64,000 nucleotides of DNA from Variovorax paradoxus (GTDB lineage: Bacteria; Pseudomonadota; Gammaproteobacteria; Burkholderiales; Burkholderiaceae_C): positions 20,431-84,430 of the forward strand of contig NZ_JXQQ01000043.1 in NCBI RefSeq assembly GCF_000834655.1, given 5' to 3'. The notes beneath the pieces were generated by a model. That model was not told where the DNA came from. It saw only the letters and a program-made list of their open reading frames with translations, and made no database searches. Every line of letters begins with the position of its first letter. The stretch's first letter is position 1. The position numbers and the translations under genes were made by a program. This document shows positions 35,180-43,148 of the stretch, one piece after another.

Positions 35180-36463
35180 ATGAAATTGCGACACCTCGGC
35201 TGGACCCTCCTGGCCCTCGTCGTGCTGGCGGCCGTGTGCGCCGGCGTGCTCGTGGCGATGAACCTGCGCGGCGAAGACCCGCTGCCCGAACAGGCCAGGG
35301 CCTTCGACGCCACGCCCCAGCAGGTCGAGCGCGGCCGCTACCTCGCGCTGGCCGGCAACTGCGCGGGCTGCCACACCACGCGCGGCGGCCAGCCTTATGC
35401 GGGCGGCCTGCCGATCGAGACGCCCTTCGGCACCATCTATTCGAGCAACCTCACGTCCGACGCCAAGGCCGGCATCGGCGGCTGGAGCAGCGCGCATTTC
35501 TGGCGCGCGATGCACAACGGCCGCAGCAAGGACGGGCGCCTGCTCTACCCGGCGTTCCCGTACCCCAACTTCACCAAGGTCACGCGGGAGGACTCGGACG
35601 CCATCTACGCGTACCTGCGCACCGTGGCGCCCGCACCGGCGCCGAACCTCGCGCACCGGCTGCGCTTTCCCTACGACACGCAGGCCGCGCTGGCCGTATG
35701 GCGCGCGCTCTCGTTCAAGCCCGAGCCCTTCGTGGCCAACGCGGGCAAGCCGGCCGAATGGAACCGCGGCGCTTACCTCGTCGACGGCCTCGGCCATTGC
35801 ATCGCCTGCCACGGCGCGCGCAATTCGCTGGGCGCGACCGAGACCAGGCTCGGCCTCTCGGGCGGGCTCATCGCGGTGGAGAACTGGTATGCGCCGTCGC
35901 TCACCGACAAGCGCCAGGCCGGCGTGGCCGCATGGCCCACGGCCGACGTGGTGGCGCTGCTCAAGACCGGCACCGCGCCGGGCGGTTCGGTGATGGGGCC
36001 GATGGCCGACGTGGTGTTCCGCAGCACGCAGCACCTGAGCGAGACCGACCTCGCGGCGATGGCGGGCTACCTGAAAGACCTGCCCGAAGTCCCGAAGCCC
36101 GAAGAGCCTGCGAGCACCTCGGCCCCCATCCGCCGCGATGCCGGCACGATGGCGCGCGGCGGCAAGATCTACGACCAGCGCTGCGCCTACTGCCACGGCG
36201 ACCAGGGCCAGGGCGCGACCGGCGCCTACCCGCCGCTCGCCGGCAACCGCGCGGTGAACATGTCGCCGCCGACGAACCTCATCCAGGTGGTCTCGCATGG
36301 TGGCTTCCTGCCAGCGACGGCGGGCAATCCGCGCCCGTACGGCATGCCGCCGTTCGGCCAGGTGCTCGATGCGGCGGAGGTGGCGGCCGTGCTCACCTAC
36401 ATCCGCGGCTCGTGGGGCAACGACAGCGCGCCCGTCACGCAACTGGACACCATGCGGCGCTGA
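35180..36463 (+). CDS. Trihaem membrane-anchored c-type cytochrome (dehydrogenase cytochrome-subunit type)
   Basis: A 427-residue protein with an N-terminal hydrophobic anchor (8-27) and three CxxCH sites: CAGCH, CIACH and CAYCH. The architecture and length match the cytochrome subunits of membrane alcohol, aldehyde or gluconate dehydrogenases, which pass electrons to the quinone pool or to terminal oxidases. No catalytic dehydrogenase subunit adjoins it, so its electron donor is unknown. Probably co-transcribed with the dihaem cytochrome. Confidence 0.88.
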   Translation: MKLRHLGWTLLALVVLAAVCAGVLVAMNLRGEDPLPEQARAFDATPQQVERGRYLALAGNCAGCHTTRGGQPYAGGLPIETPFGTIYSSNLTSDAKAGIGGWSSAHFWRAMHNGRSKDGRLLYPAFPYPNFTKVTREDSDAIYAYLRTVAPAPAPNLAHRLRFPYDTQAALAVWRALSFKPEPFVANAGKPAEWNRGAYLVDGLGHCIACHGARNSLGATETRLGLSGGLIAVENWYAPSLTDKRQAGVAAWPTADVVALLKTGTAPGGSVMGPMADVVFRSTQHLSETDLAAMAGYLKDLPEVPKPEEPASTSAPIRRDAGTMARGGKIYDQRCAYCHGDQGQGATGAYPPLAGNRAVNMSPPTNLIQVVSHGGFLPATAGNPRPYGMPPFGQVLDAAEVAAVLTYIRGSWGNDSAPVTQLDTMRR

Positions 36464-36485
36464 GCGCCGCTGGATGCCGGTGTTC

Positions 36486-36506
36486 GTTCAAGCGGCTCGC
36501 TTGAAC
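36486..36506. terminator. Hairpin between convergent genes
   Basis: A perfect 9-base stem (GTTCAAGCG / CGCTTGAAC) with loop GCT lies between the cytochrome stop (36463) and the deaminase stop (36517). It lacks a strong T-tract on either side, so termination is probable but not certain. Confidence 0.45.
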
Positions 36507-36516
36507 CGGATTTCCC

Positions 36517-37914
36517 TCATCGCTGCGCCGTGTGCGGATGCCGCGCGCCTTCGTAGAGCGTTCGCGCCAGCGCTCGATGCCTTGCCAGCAGCGGCGCCAG
36601 CTCCAACGCCGTGAAGCGTCCATCGCGAATGCGGACCTGCCCGTTGATCACGCTCAGCGAAACATCCCCCGGCGTGCAGAACACCAGCGCCGCCACCGGG
36701 TCGTGCCACGCCCCCGCGTGCGCCACGCCGCGCATGTCGAAGGCCACGATGTCCGCTGACATGCCCGGCGCGAGCGCGCCGATGTCGTCGCGCCCCAGCA
36801 CGCGCGCACCACCGAGCGTCGCGATCTCCAGCGCCTCGCGCGCCGTCATCGCCGCGGGGCCGTAGCCCACGCGCTGCAGCAGCATGGCCTGGCGCGCTTC
36901 GCCGAGCATGTGCGCGCCGTCGTTCGATGCGCTTCCATCCACGCCCAGGCCCACGGGCACGCCCGCGCGCCGCATCGCCCCGATGGGCGCGATGCCTGAG
37001 GCCAGGCGCATGTTCGAGCACGGGCAGTGCGCCACGCCCGTGCCGGTGCGCCCGAAGAGCGCGATGCCCGCTTCGTCGAGCTTCACGCAGTGCGCATGCC
37101 ACACGTCGCGGCCGACCCAGCCCAGGTCCTCGGCGTACTCGGCCGGCGTCATGCCGAACTTCTCGCGCGAATAGGCGACGTCGTTGTCGTTCTCGGCCAG
37201 GTGCGTGTGCAGCGACACGCCGCGCTCGCGCGCAAGCTCGGCCGACAGCCGCATGAGGTCGCGCGAGACCGAGAACGGCGAGCAGGGCGCAAGCACGATG
37301 CGGCGCATCGAATGGCGCGAGGCGTCGTGCCAGCGGCCGATGAGGCGCTCGCTGTCGCGCAATATCGCCTCCTCGGTTTCCACCACCTCGTCGGGCGGCA
37401 GGCCTCCGGCGCTGCGGCCCACGCTCATGCTGCCGCGCGCGGCATGGAAGCGCATGCCCATCGCATCGGCCGCCTCGATCGAATCGTCGAGCCTCGAGCC
37501 GTTCGGAAAAAGATAGAGATGGTCGCTGGTGGTGGTGCAGCCCGAGCGCATCAGCTCGGCCATCGCGGTCTGCGTCGAGACGCGGATCATCTCGGGCGTG
37601 AGCCGCGCCCACAGCAGATACAGGTTCGTGAGCCAGCCGAAAAGCTCCGCGTCCTGCGCCTCGGGCACGGCACGCGTGAGGCTCTGGTACATGTGATGGT
37701 GCGTGTTGACCAGGCCCGGCATCACCACATGGCCCTGCATGTCGATGGCCTCGGCCTGGCCGTTGCGCAACGCGTCGAGGCAGGCGGTGGGCAGCTCGGC
37801 AGTGGGCCCGGCCCAGGCCACTGCGGGCCCGTCTGTCACCACGGCGCCGTCGGCGATCTCGCGCCGTTGGGCGTCCATGGTGACCAGGATGTCGGCATGT
37901 CGAAGGATCAGCAT
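36517..37914 (-). CDS. Amidohydrolase, probably 8-oxoguanine deaminase
   Basis: A 465-residue amidohydrolase of the ATZ/TRZ group. The metal-binding NTHHHMYQSLTRA (H72-H74) is typical of 8-oxoguanine deaminase. SGCTTTSDHLYLFP, HTHLAEND, HAHCVKLDE, HCPCSNMRLASG and GLGVDGSASND supply the further His and Asp ligands. The enzyme deaminates 8-oxoguanine to urate-type product, clearing oxidised purines. Related hydroxyatrazine or guanine deaminases are the alternative. It is last in the run of minus-strand genes after phospholipase A, 22 bases downstream. Confidence 0.85.
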   Translation of the reverse strand: MLILRHADILVTMDAQRREIADGAVVTDGPAVAWAGPTAELPTACLDALRNGQAEAIDMQGHVVMPGLVNTHHHMYQSLTRAVPEAQDAELFGWLTNLYLLWARLTPEMIRVSTQTAMAELMRSGCTTTSDHLYLFPNGSRLDDSIEAADAMGMRFHAARGSMSVGRSAGGLPPDEVVETEEAILRDSERLIGRWHDASRHSMRRIVLAPCSPFSVSRDLMRLSAELARERGVSLHTHLAENDNDVAYSREKFGMTPAEYAEDLGWVGRDVWHAHCVKLDEAGIALFGRTGTGVAHCPCSNMRLASGIAPIGAMRRAGVPVGLGVDGSASNDGAHMLGEARQAMLLQRVGYGPAAMTAREALEIATLGGARVLGRDDIGALAPGMSADIVAFDMRGVAHAGAWHDPVAALVFCTPGDVSLSVINGQVRIRDGRFTALELAPLLARHRALARTLYEGARHPHTAQR

Positions 37915-37936
37915 GCCGGCATTTTGCGCGCCGGAC

Positions 37937-40243
37937 TCAGAGGTCGGGCATGCCCATCGCCGGATCGCTCACCGTGTGCTTGCCGGTTTCGACGCGGCCC
38001 GCGAAGCGTCGGTAGTAGGCCGGGTCGGCATCGCACGTCACGGCGAAGTCGTACCACTGCCCGCTCGCCGCGAGCTCCCAGTGCTGGTCGGTCGTGGCGC
38101 CGCCGTTGACGGTCGCGGTCCACGGGCCGTCGCCGCGGTAGGCCTTCGCGCGGACGGTGAACTTGCAAGCGTTCTTGCCGTCGTTGCGCATGCTCAGGTA
38201 GACGTTGCCGTTGGCGATGTCGTAGCACACGCGCACCTCCGGCACCGCCGCATCGCCCGCGCGCACCGCGTTGAGGTCTCCCTGGAAGTGCCGGTGAAAG
38301 CCGTTCGGCCCGAGCACCCACAGGTCGTACTTGCCGGCGTTGTCGGCCGCCGCAGCCCAGGTGTCGTCGAGCGACTTGCCCGCTTCCACCATGTAGCGGC
38401 GCGGCAGGCGATCGAGGTTGAGCTTGTCGTACACGTGGAACACGGCGGCCGCCTTGCCGGTGTTCGCGAACAGCAGTTGCACCTTGCCGCCGATGGTGTC
38501 GGCCTTGGCGCTCGCATGCAGCTCGTAGGGCAGCGCGCGCGACGGCCGCGTGCCGGTGGCCTGCACGGGCAGCTTGCCGTCGCCCGGCGGCGTGACCTGG
38601 GGCAGCGCGTCCTGCGCGGCGCGCACCTGGTCCGCCTCGGCCTTGCTGCGGCGGCCCGCGAGCGTGGGCAGCGCCTCTTCGTTCGGCGTGGCGAAGTTGA
38701 AGGCGCTCGTGAGGTCGCCGTTCACCGCGCGGCGGAACGGGCTGATGTTGGTTTCCTTCACGCCGAATCGCGCCTCGAGGAAACGCAGCACCGAGGTGTG
38801 GTCGAAGGTCTGCGAGTTGACCCAGCCGCCGCGGCTCCACGGCGAGAGCACGTACATCGGCACGCGCATGCCGGGGCCGTAGACGTTGCCGTCGGGCGTG
38901 GGCTGCGAGGCGGTCATGCCCGGGGGCTTGGGGTGGGTGAAGTACTCGTAGCTCAGGTCCGCGTCGGGCAGCGTGGTCTTGCCGGCGAAGATCTTCACGC
39001 TCGGGTCGGCCGAGGGAATCGGCGAGGGCGCGGAGGCCGAGGGCACGTGGTCGAAGTAGCCGTCGTTCTCGTCGAAGTTGACGATGAACACCGTCTTGCT
39101 CCACACCTCGGGCACCGCGGTGAGCGCGTCCAGCACCTCCTGGATGTACCAGGCGCCCTGCACCGGGCTCGACGGGCCGGGGTGCTCCGAGTACACGTCC
39201 GGCGGAATGACCCACGAGACCTGCGGCAGGCGGCCGGCCTTCACATCGGCACGGAACGCATCGAAGATCGCGCCCGCATCGAAGGCGGCCTGGTCGGCCA
39301 CCGGCAGCGTGTTGGCCGTGCCCTTGTAGAGCGGGTTGCCGGCATCGTCGCCGGGCGCGTAGGCGGGCGATGCGCCCTGCGGCAGCGAGGTGCTCACCGG
39401 CTTGCTCGAAGTTTCGTTCGCCTTGCGGTACGGCTTGAAACCCAGCAGCGGATTGCAGCCGTAGTTGTTCGGAATGTTCTGGTAGACGATCCAGCTGACG
39501 TTGGCTTCCTGCAGGCGCTCCGCATAGGTCTTCCACTCGTAGCCCTCGGTCGAGGGACCGGTGGAGCTCCACGGGTTGACGTTGTTCACGTAGGCCTGGT
39601 TGCCGCCGGCCGAACTGTTGGGGCCATTGGTGCCGGTCCAGTGGAACGAGCGGTTCGCATGCGTGCCGGTGTGCATCGCGCAGTGGTAGTCGTCGCAGAT
39701 CGTGAAGGCGTTGGCCAGCGCGAACTGGAACGGCAGCTCGGCCTCCGACAGGTAGCCCATCGATTGCGTGAAGGGCGCCTTGTTGCTCACCTTCTTGTAC
39801 CGCGGCCATTGGTAGAGGCGGCCGCCGTCCCATGCGTTGTGCGAGTCGACCCAGGTGTGCGGCGTGCTGCTCACGCGCTGCGCGTTGCCCTTGGTCGCAT
39901 CGAGGTGGTAGGGCACCACCTGCTTGCCGGTGTCGTCCAGTTGCTGCCACACGGCAAGGCCGTTGGGCAGCGGAATGGTCATGCGATCGCCGAAGCCGCG
40001 CACGCCCTTGAGCGTGCCGAAGTAGTGGTCGAACGAGCGGTTTTCCTGCATCAGGATCACGACGTGCTCGACGTCCATGATCGTGCCGGTCTTGTTGTTG
40101 GCGGGAATCGCGAGTGCGCGGCGGATGCTCGGCGGGAAGGCCGAGAGCGCGAGGGCGGCGGCACCGGTGGTGGCGGTGCCCGTGAGGAATTTGCGGCGTG
40201 AGGTCATGGAGTTGTTCTTAGTGTTGTTCTTGGTGTTGCTCAT
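37937..40243 (-). CDS. Phosphocholine-specific phospholipase C, paralogue A
   Basis: A 768-residue secreted phospholipase C. A Tat signal is present (SRRKFL at 15-20, then a hydrophobic stretch). The phosphoesterase domain has VEHVVILMQENRSFDHYFG, TGTNGPN, PGPSSPVQGAW and NFDENDGYFDHV. Two C-terminal DUF756-type domains complete it (GGKVQLLFANTG, LPRRYMVEAGKSLDD). The enzyme cuts phosphatidylcholine or sphingomyelin to phosphocholine. The start at 40243 gives a polar lead like paralogue C; an ATG at 40207 would also work. It follows the micro-lipoprotein by 7 bases. Confidence 0.92.
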   Translation of the reverse strand: MSNTKNNTKNNSMTSRRKFLTGTATTGAAALALSAFPPSIRRALAIPANNKTGTIMDVEHVVILMQENRSFDHYFGTLKGVRGFGDRMTIPLPNGLAVWQQLDDTGKQVVPYHLDATKGNAQRVSSTPHTWVDSHNAWDGGRLYQWPRYKKVSNKAPFTQSMGYLSEAELPFQFALANAFTICDDYHCAMHTGTHANRSFHWTGTNGPNSSAGGNQAYVNNVNPWSSTGPSTEGYEWKTYAERLQEANVSWIVYQNIPNNYGCNPLLGFKPYRKANETSSKPVSTSLPQGASPAYAPGDDAGNPLYKGTANTLPVADQAAFDAGAIFDAFRADVKAGRLPQVSWVIPPDVYSEHPGPSSPVQGAWYIQEVLDALTAVPEVWSKTVFIVNFDENDGYFDHVPSASAPSPIPSADPSVKIFAGKTTLPDADLSYEYFTHPKPPGMTASQPTPDGNVYGPGMRVPMYVLSPWSRGGWVNSQTFDHTSVLRFLEARFGVKETNISPFRRAVNGDLTSAFNFATPNEEALPTLAGRRSKAEADQVRAAQDALPQVTPPGDGKLPVQATGTRPSRALPYELHASAKADTIGGKVQLLFANTGKAAAVFHVYDKLNLDRLPRRYMVEAGKSLDDTWAAAADNAGKYDLWVLGPNGFHRHFQGDLNAVRAGDAAVPEVRVCYDIANGNVYLSMRNDGKNACKFTVRAKAYRGDGPWTATVNGGATTDQHWELAASGQWYDFAVTCDADPAYYRRFAGRVETGKHTVSDPAMGMPDL

Positions 40244-40250
40244 CGTGCGA

Positions 40251-40451
40251 TCAGGGCGCGCAGCGCATGTCGGGCTTGACGCCGGTATCGGGCGGCGTCG
40301 TGACGGGCGGGGTGGTCGTGGGAGGCGTGCCGGCGCCGGGCAGGCCGCCGAAGAAACCACCACCGCCGTCGCTGCCGCCACCGCAGGCGCTGAGCACGCA
40401 GGCCGCGATCAATGCGGTTGCAAGCCGCGCGGAATAAGAAAGAAGTTGCAT
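40251..40451 (-). CDS. Pro/Thr-rich micro-lipoprotein 1, upstream of phospholipase A
   Basis: A 66-residue lipoprotein. The signal ends in the lipobox VLSAC (C near 23). It is followed by GGGSDGGGGFFGGLPGAG, then a Thr/Pro tract (TPPTTTPPVTTPPDTG) and a final CAP. A near-identical gene precedes paralogue C. The conserved pairing with a Tat phospholipase suggests a linked role, such as tethering, export or folding, but none is documented that I recognise. Confidence 0.8.
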   Translation of the reverse strand: MQLLSYSARLATALIAACVLSACGGGSDGGGGFFGGLPGAGTPPTTTPPVTTPPDTGVKPDMRCAP

Positions 40452-40624
40452 CGAAGGAGATCCTCTTGGAGTTGTTGTGCGGGCACTTCACGCAGGTCGT
40501 GGAGGCCGCTGGACTCGAGGCTAAAAAGTGCTCGTGACATCGCCATGAACCGGAGGTGGCGAGGTGTAAGCGTGCGCAACGCGCAACCGCCGTTGCTATG
40601 CATTCGGGGCGCACTCGCGCCGAC

Positions 40625-40847
40625 GGTGGGCCCTGTTTCGCGAATGTCCCCCGGCTTCGCCTCCTCCTTGATTTCGCGAAACAGAGCCCACCGCCAGCGC
40701 GAGCGCTTCAGAGCAGTCGTTGATCGGCCGCACACCAGCAGCGTGCCCCAGTGCGCAGGGCATCGGGTGCTCCCCGCAGCGAAATCAAGGAGGAGGGCAA
40801 GCCCGGGGGACATTCGCGGAGGGGAGTACCCGGTGGCCTGTGCGCCC
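40625..40847. repeat. Mosaic of nested inverted repeats in the 421-base gap between phospholipase units
   Basis: The gap 40452-40872 holds no gene I can support. It contains arms at 40625-40644 and 40673-40692 (20 bases, one mismatch), and arms at 40639-40677 and 40779-40819 (about 39 bases, starting CGCGAATGTCCCCCG). A third pair lies near 40750-40773 and 40822-40846. The first two pairings share bases, so they exclude each other and alternative hairpins are possible. This looks like a repeat element; no transposase is nearby. Confidence 0.75.
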
Positions 40848-40872
40848 ACCCCGGCACTCCTCAAACAGACGG

Positions 40873-43119
40873 TCAGAGATCGGCCATCCCCATCGCCGGA
40901 TCGCTCACCGTGTGCCTGCCGGTTTCCACGCGCCCCGCGAAGCGGCGGTAGTAGCCGGCATCGGCATCGCACGTCACCGCGAAGTCGTACCACTGGCCAC
41001 TCGCTGCGAGCTCCCAGTGCTGGTCGGTGGTCGCACCGCCGTTGACCGTCGCGGTCCACGGCCCGTCGTTGCGGTAGGCCTTCGCGCGCACGGTGAACTT
41101 GCAAGGGTTCTTGCCGTCGTTGCGCATGCTCAGGTAGACGTTGCCGTTCGCGATGTCGTAGCACACGCGCACTTCGGGCAACGCGGCATCGCCCGCGCGC
41201 AGGCGATTGAGGTCGCCCTTGAAGTGGCGGTGAAAGCCGTTCGGCCCGAGCACCCACAGGTCGTAGAAGCCGCTGTTGTCGGTCATCGCCGCCCATGCGT
41301 CGTCCAGCGTCTTGCCGGGCTCCACCATGTAGCGGCGCGGCAGGCGATCGAGATTGAGCTTGTCGTAGACATGGAACACCGCAGCCGCCTTGCCGGTGTT
41401 GGAGAACAGCAGCTGCACCTTGCCGCCGATCGTGTCGGCCTTCGCGCTCGCATGCAGCTCGTAAGGCAGCGCGCGCGAAGGCCGCGTGCCGGTGAACTGG
41501 CGCGGCAGCTGCGGGTCGAGCGGCAGCGGCACCTGCGGCAACGCCTGCTGGTCGCTGCGCAGCTTGTCGGCATCGGCCTTCGTCGTGCGGCCGGTGAGCG
41601 TGGGCAGCGCCTCGCTGTTGGGCGTGGCGAAGTTGAAGGCGCTCGTGAGGTCGCCGCACACCGCGCGCCGGAACGGCGAGATGTTGGGCTCCTTCACGCC
41701 GAAGCGCGTCTCCAGAAAACGCAGCACCGAGGTGTGGTCGAAGGCCTGCGAGCTGACCCATCCGCCGCGGCTCCACGGCGAGATCACGTACAGCGGCACG
41801 CGCGGGCCCGGGCCGTAGACGCGGCCGTCGGGCTTGGGCTGGCCGGTGCTGCCGGCCGGTGCCGGATGCGTGAAGTATTCGACGCCCAGGTCCGCATCGG
41901 GCAGCGTGGTCTTGCCGGCGTAGGTGCCGTCGCCATTGGGCGAAGGCGCCGAGGGTGAGGGCACGTGGTCGAAGTAGCCGTCGTTCTCGTCGAAATTGAT
42001 GAGCAGCACGGTCTTGCTCCACACCTCGGGCACCGCGGTGAGCGCGTCCAGCACTTCCTGCAGGAACCAGGCGCCCTGCACGGGGCTGGAGGGGCCGGGG
42101 TGCTCGCAGTAGATCGACGGTGCGTTCATCCACGAGACCTGCGGCAGCTTGCCTTCGCGGATGTCGCGCTTGAAGGCGTCCAGGTAGGTCTCGGGCGTCG
42201 CGCCCGGCAGCGTGTTGGCCACGCCCTTGTAGAGCGGGTTCTTCGCGTTGTCCGAGGCTGCGTCGTAGGCGTGGTACGGCAGCGCCTGGCCGGTCTGCGC
42301 GTAGGGCTTCTGCGGCGCACCGCCGCTGGACACCGGAAAGCCCGAGGCGAGGTTCGCCTGGCGGAACTGCTGGAACGCGCCCAGCATGTTGTCGCCCCAT
42401 TCGTCGGGCATGTTCTGGTAGCTGATCCACTTGATGCCCGCGTCTTCCAGGCGCTCGGCGTAAGTCTTCCACGTGTAGCCGGTGTTGGCCGATGCGGGCA
42501 GGCCGTCGATCGCGTCCCACTCGTTGCGCACGAACGCCACGCCCTGGGCTGTCGGTCCGTTGGTGCCGGTGATGTGGAACGAGCGGTTCGCGTCCGTGCC
42601 GGTGTGCACGCCGCAGTGGTACGCATCGCAGATCGTGAAGGCGTTGGCCAGCGCGTACTGGAAGGGGACCTCGGCCTCCTTGTGGTACCCCATCGCCTTG
42701 TTGGTCTTGTAGCGCGGCCACTGGTACATGCGGCCGTTGTCCCACGCGTTCTGGCTGTCGTTCCAGTCGTGCGGCGTGCCGCCATCGCGCTGGGCGTTGC
42801 CCGTGCGGCTGTCGAAGTGGTACGGCAGGATCGGCTTGCCGGTGGCATCGCTTTGCTGCCACACGTTCAGGCCCTTGGGGAGAGGAATCGTGAAGCGGTC
42901 ACCGAAACCGCGCACGCCCATGAGCGTGCCGAAGTAGTGGTCGAACGAGCGGTTTTCCTGCATCAGGATCACGACGTGTTCGACGTCCATGATCGTGCCG
43001 GTCTTGTTGTTGGCCGGAATGGCCAGGGCGCGGCGGATGCTCGGCGGGAAGGCCGAGAGCGCCAGCGCGGCAGCGCCGGTGGTGGCGGTGCCCGTGAGGA
43101 ATTTGCGGCGTGAGTTCAT
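40873..43119 (-). CDS. Phosphocholine-specific phospholipase C, paralogue B
   Basis: A 748-residue Tat-exported phospholipase C. The Tat motif SRRKFL is at 3-8; ENRSFDH is at 55-61; TGTNGPTAQ, EHPGPSSPVQGAW and NFDENDGYFDHV follow, and the C-terminal half nearly repeats paralogue A. The first 60 residues are almost identical to A, pointing to recent duplication or gene conversion. No micro-lipoprotein gene precedes it; it sits 29 bases after paralogue C. A longer open frame runs upstream of the start but only as antisense-like overlap with C's sequence. Confidence 0.92.
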   Translation of the reverse strand: MNSRRKFLTGTATTGAAALALSAFPPSIRRALAIPANNKTGTIMDVEHVVILMQENRSFDHYFGTLMGVRGFGDRFTIPLPKGLNVWQQSDATGKPILPYHFDSRTGNAQRDGGTPHDWNDSQNAWDNGRMYQWPRYKTNKAMGYHKEAEVPFQYALANAFTICDAYHCGVHTGTDANRSFHITGTNGPTAQGVAFVRNEWDAIDGLPASANTGYTWKTYAERLEDAGIKWISYQNMPDEWGDNMLGAFQQFRQANLASGFPVSSGGAPQKPYAQTGQALPYHAYDAASDNAKNPLYKGVANTLPGATPETYLDAFKRDIREGKLPQVSWMNAPSIYCEHPGPSSPVQGAWFLQEVLDALTAVPEVWSKTVLLINFDENDGYFDHVPSPSAPSPNGDGTYAGKTTLPDADLGVEYFTHPAPAGSTGQPKPDGRVYGPGPRVPLYVISPWSRGGWVSSQAFDHTSVLRFLETRFGVKEPNISPFRRAVCGDLTSAFNFATPNSEALPTLTGRTTKADADKLRSDQQALPQVPLPLDPQLPRQFTGTRPSRALPYELHASAKADTIGGKVQLLFSNTGKAAAVFHVYDKLNLDRLPRRYMVEPGKTLDDAWAAMTDNSGFYDLWVLGPNGFHRHFKGDLNRLRAGDAALPEVRVCYDIANGNVYLSMRNDGKNPCKFTVRAKAYRNDGPWTATVNGGATTDQHWELAASGQWYDFAVTCDADAGYYRRFAGRVETGRHTVSDPAMGMADL

Positions 43120-43148
43120 CGGTCCGTGTTTTTCGGTTGAAGTCACGC

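Noticed and set aside
40750..40846. CRISPR-like array in the phospholipase gap
   Set aside because: The repeats are inverted pairs of different sequence, not evenly spaced direct repeats, and no cas genes are near.
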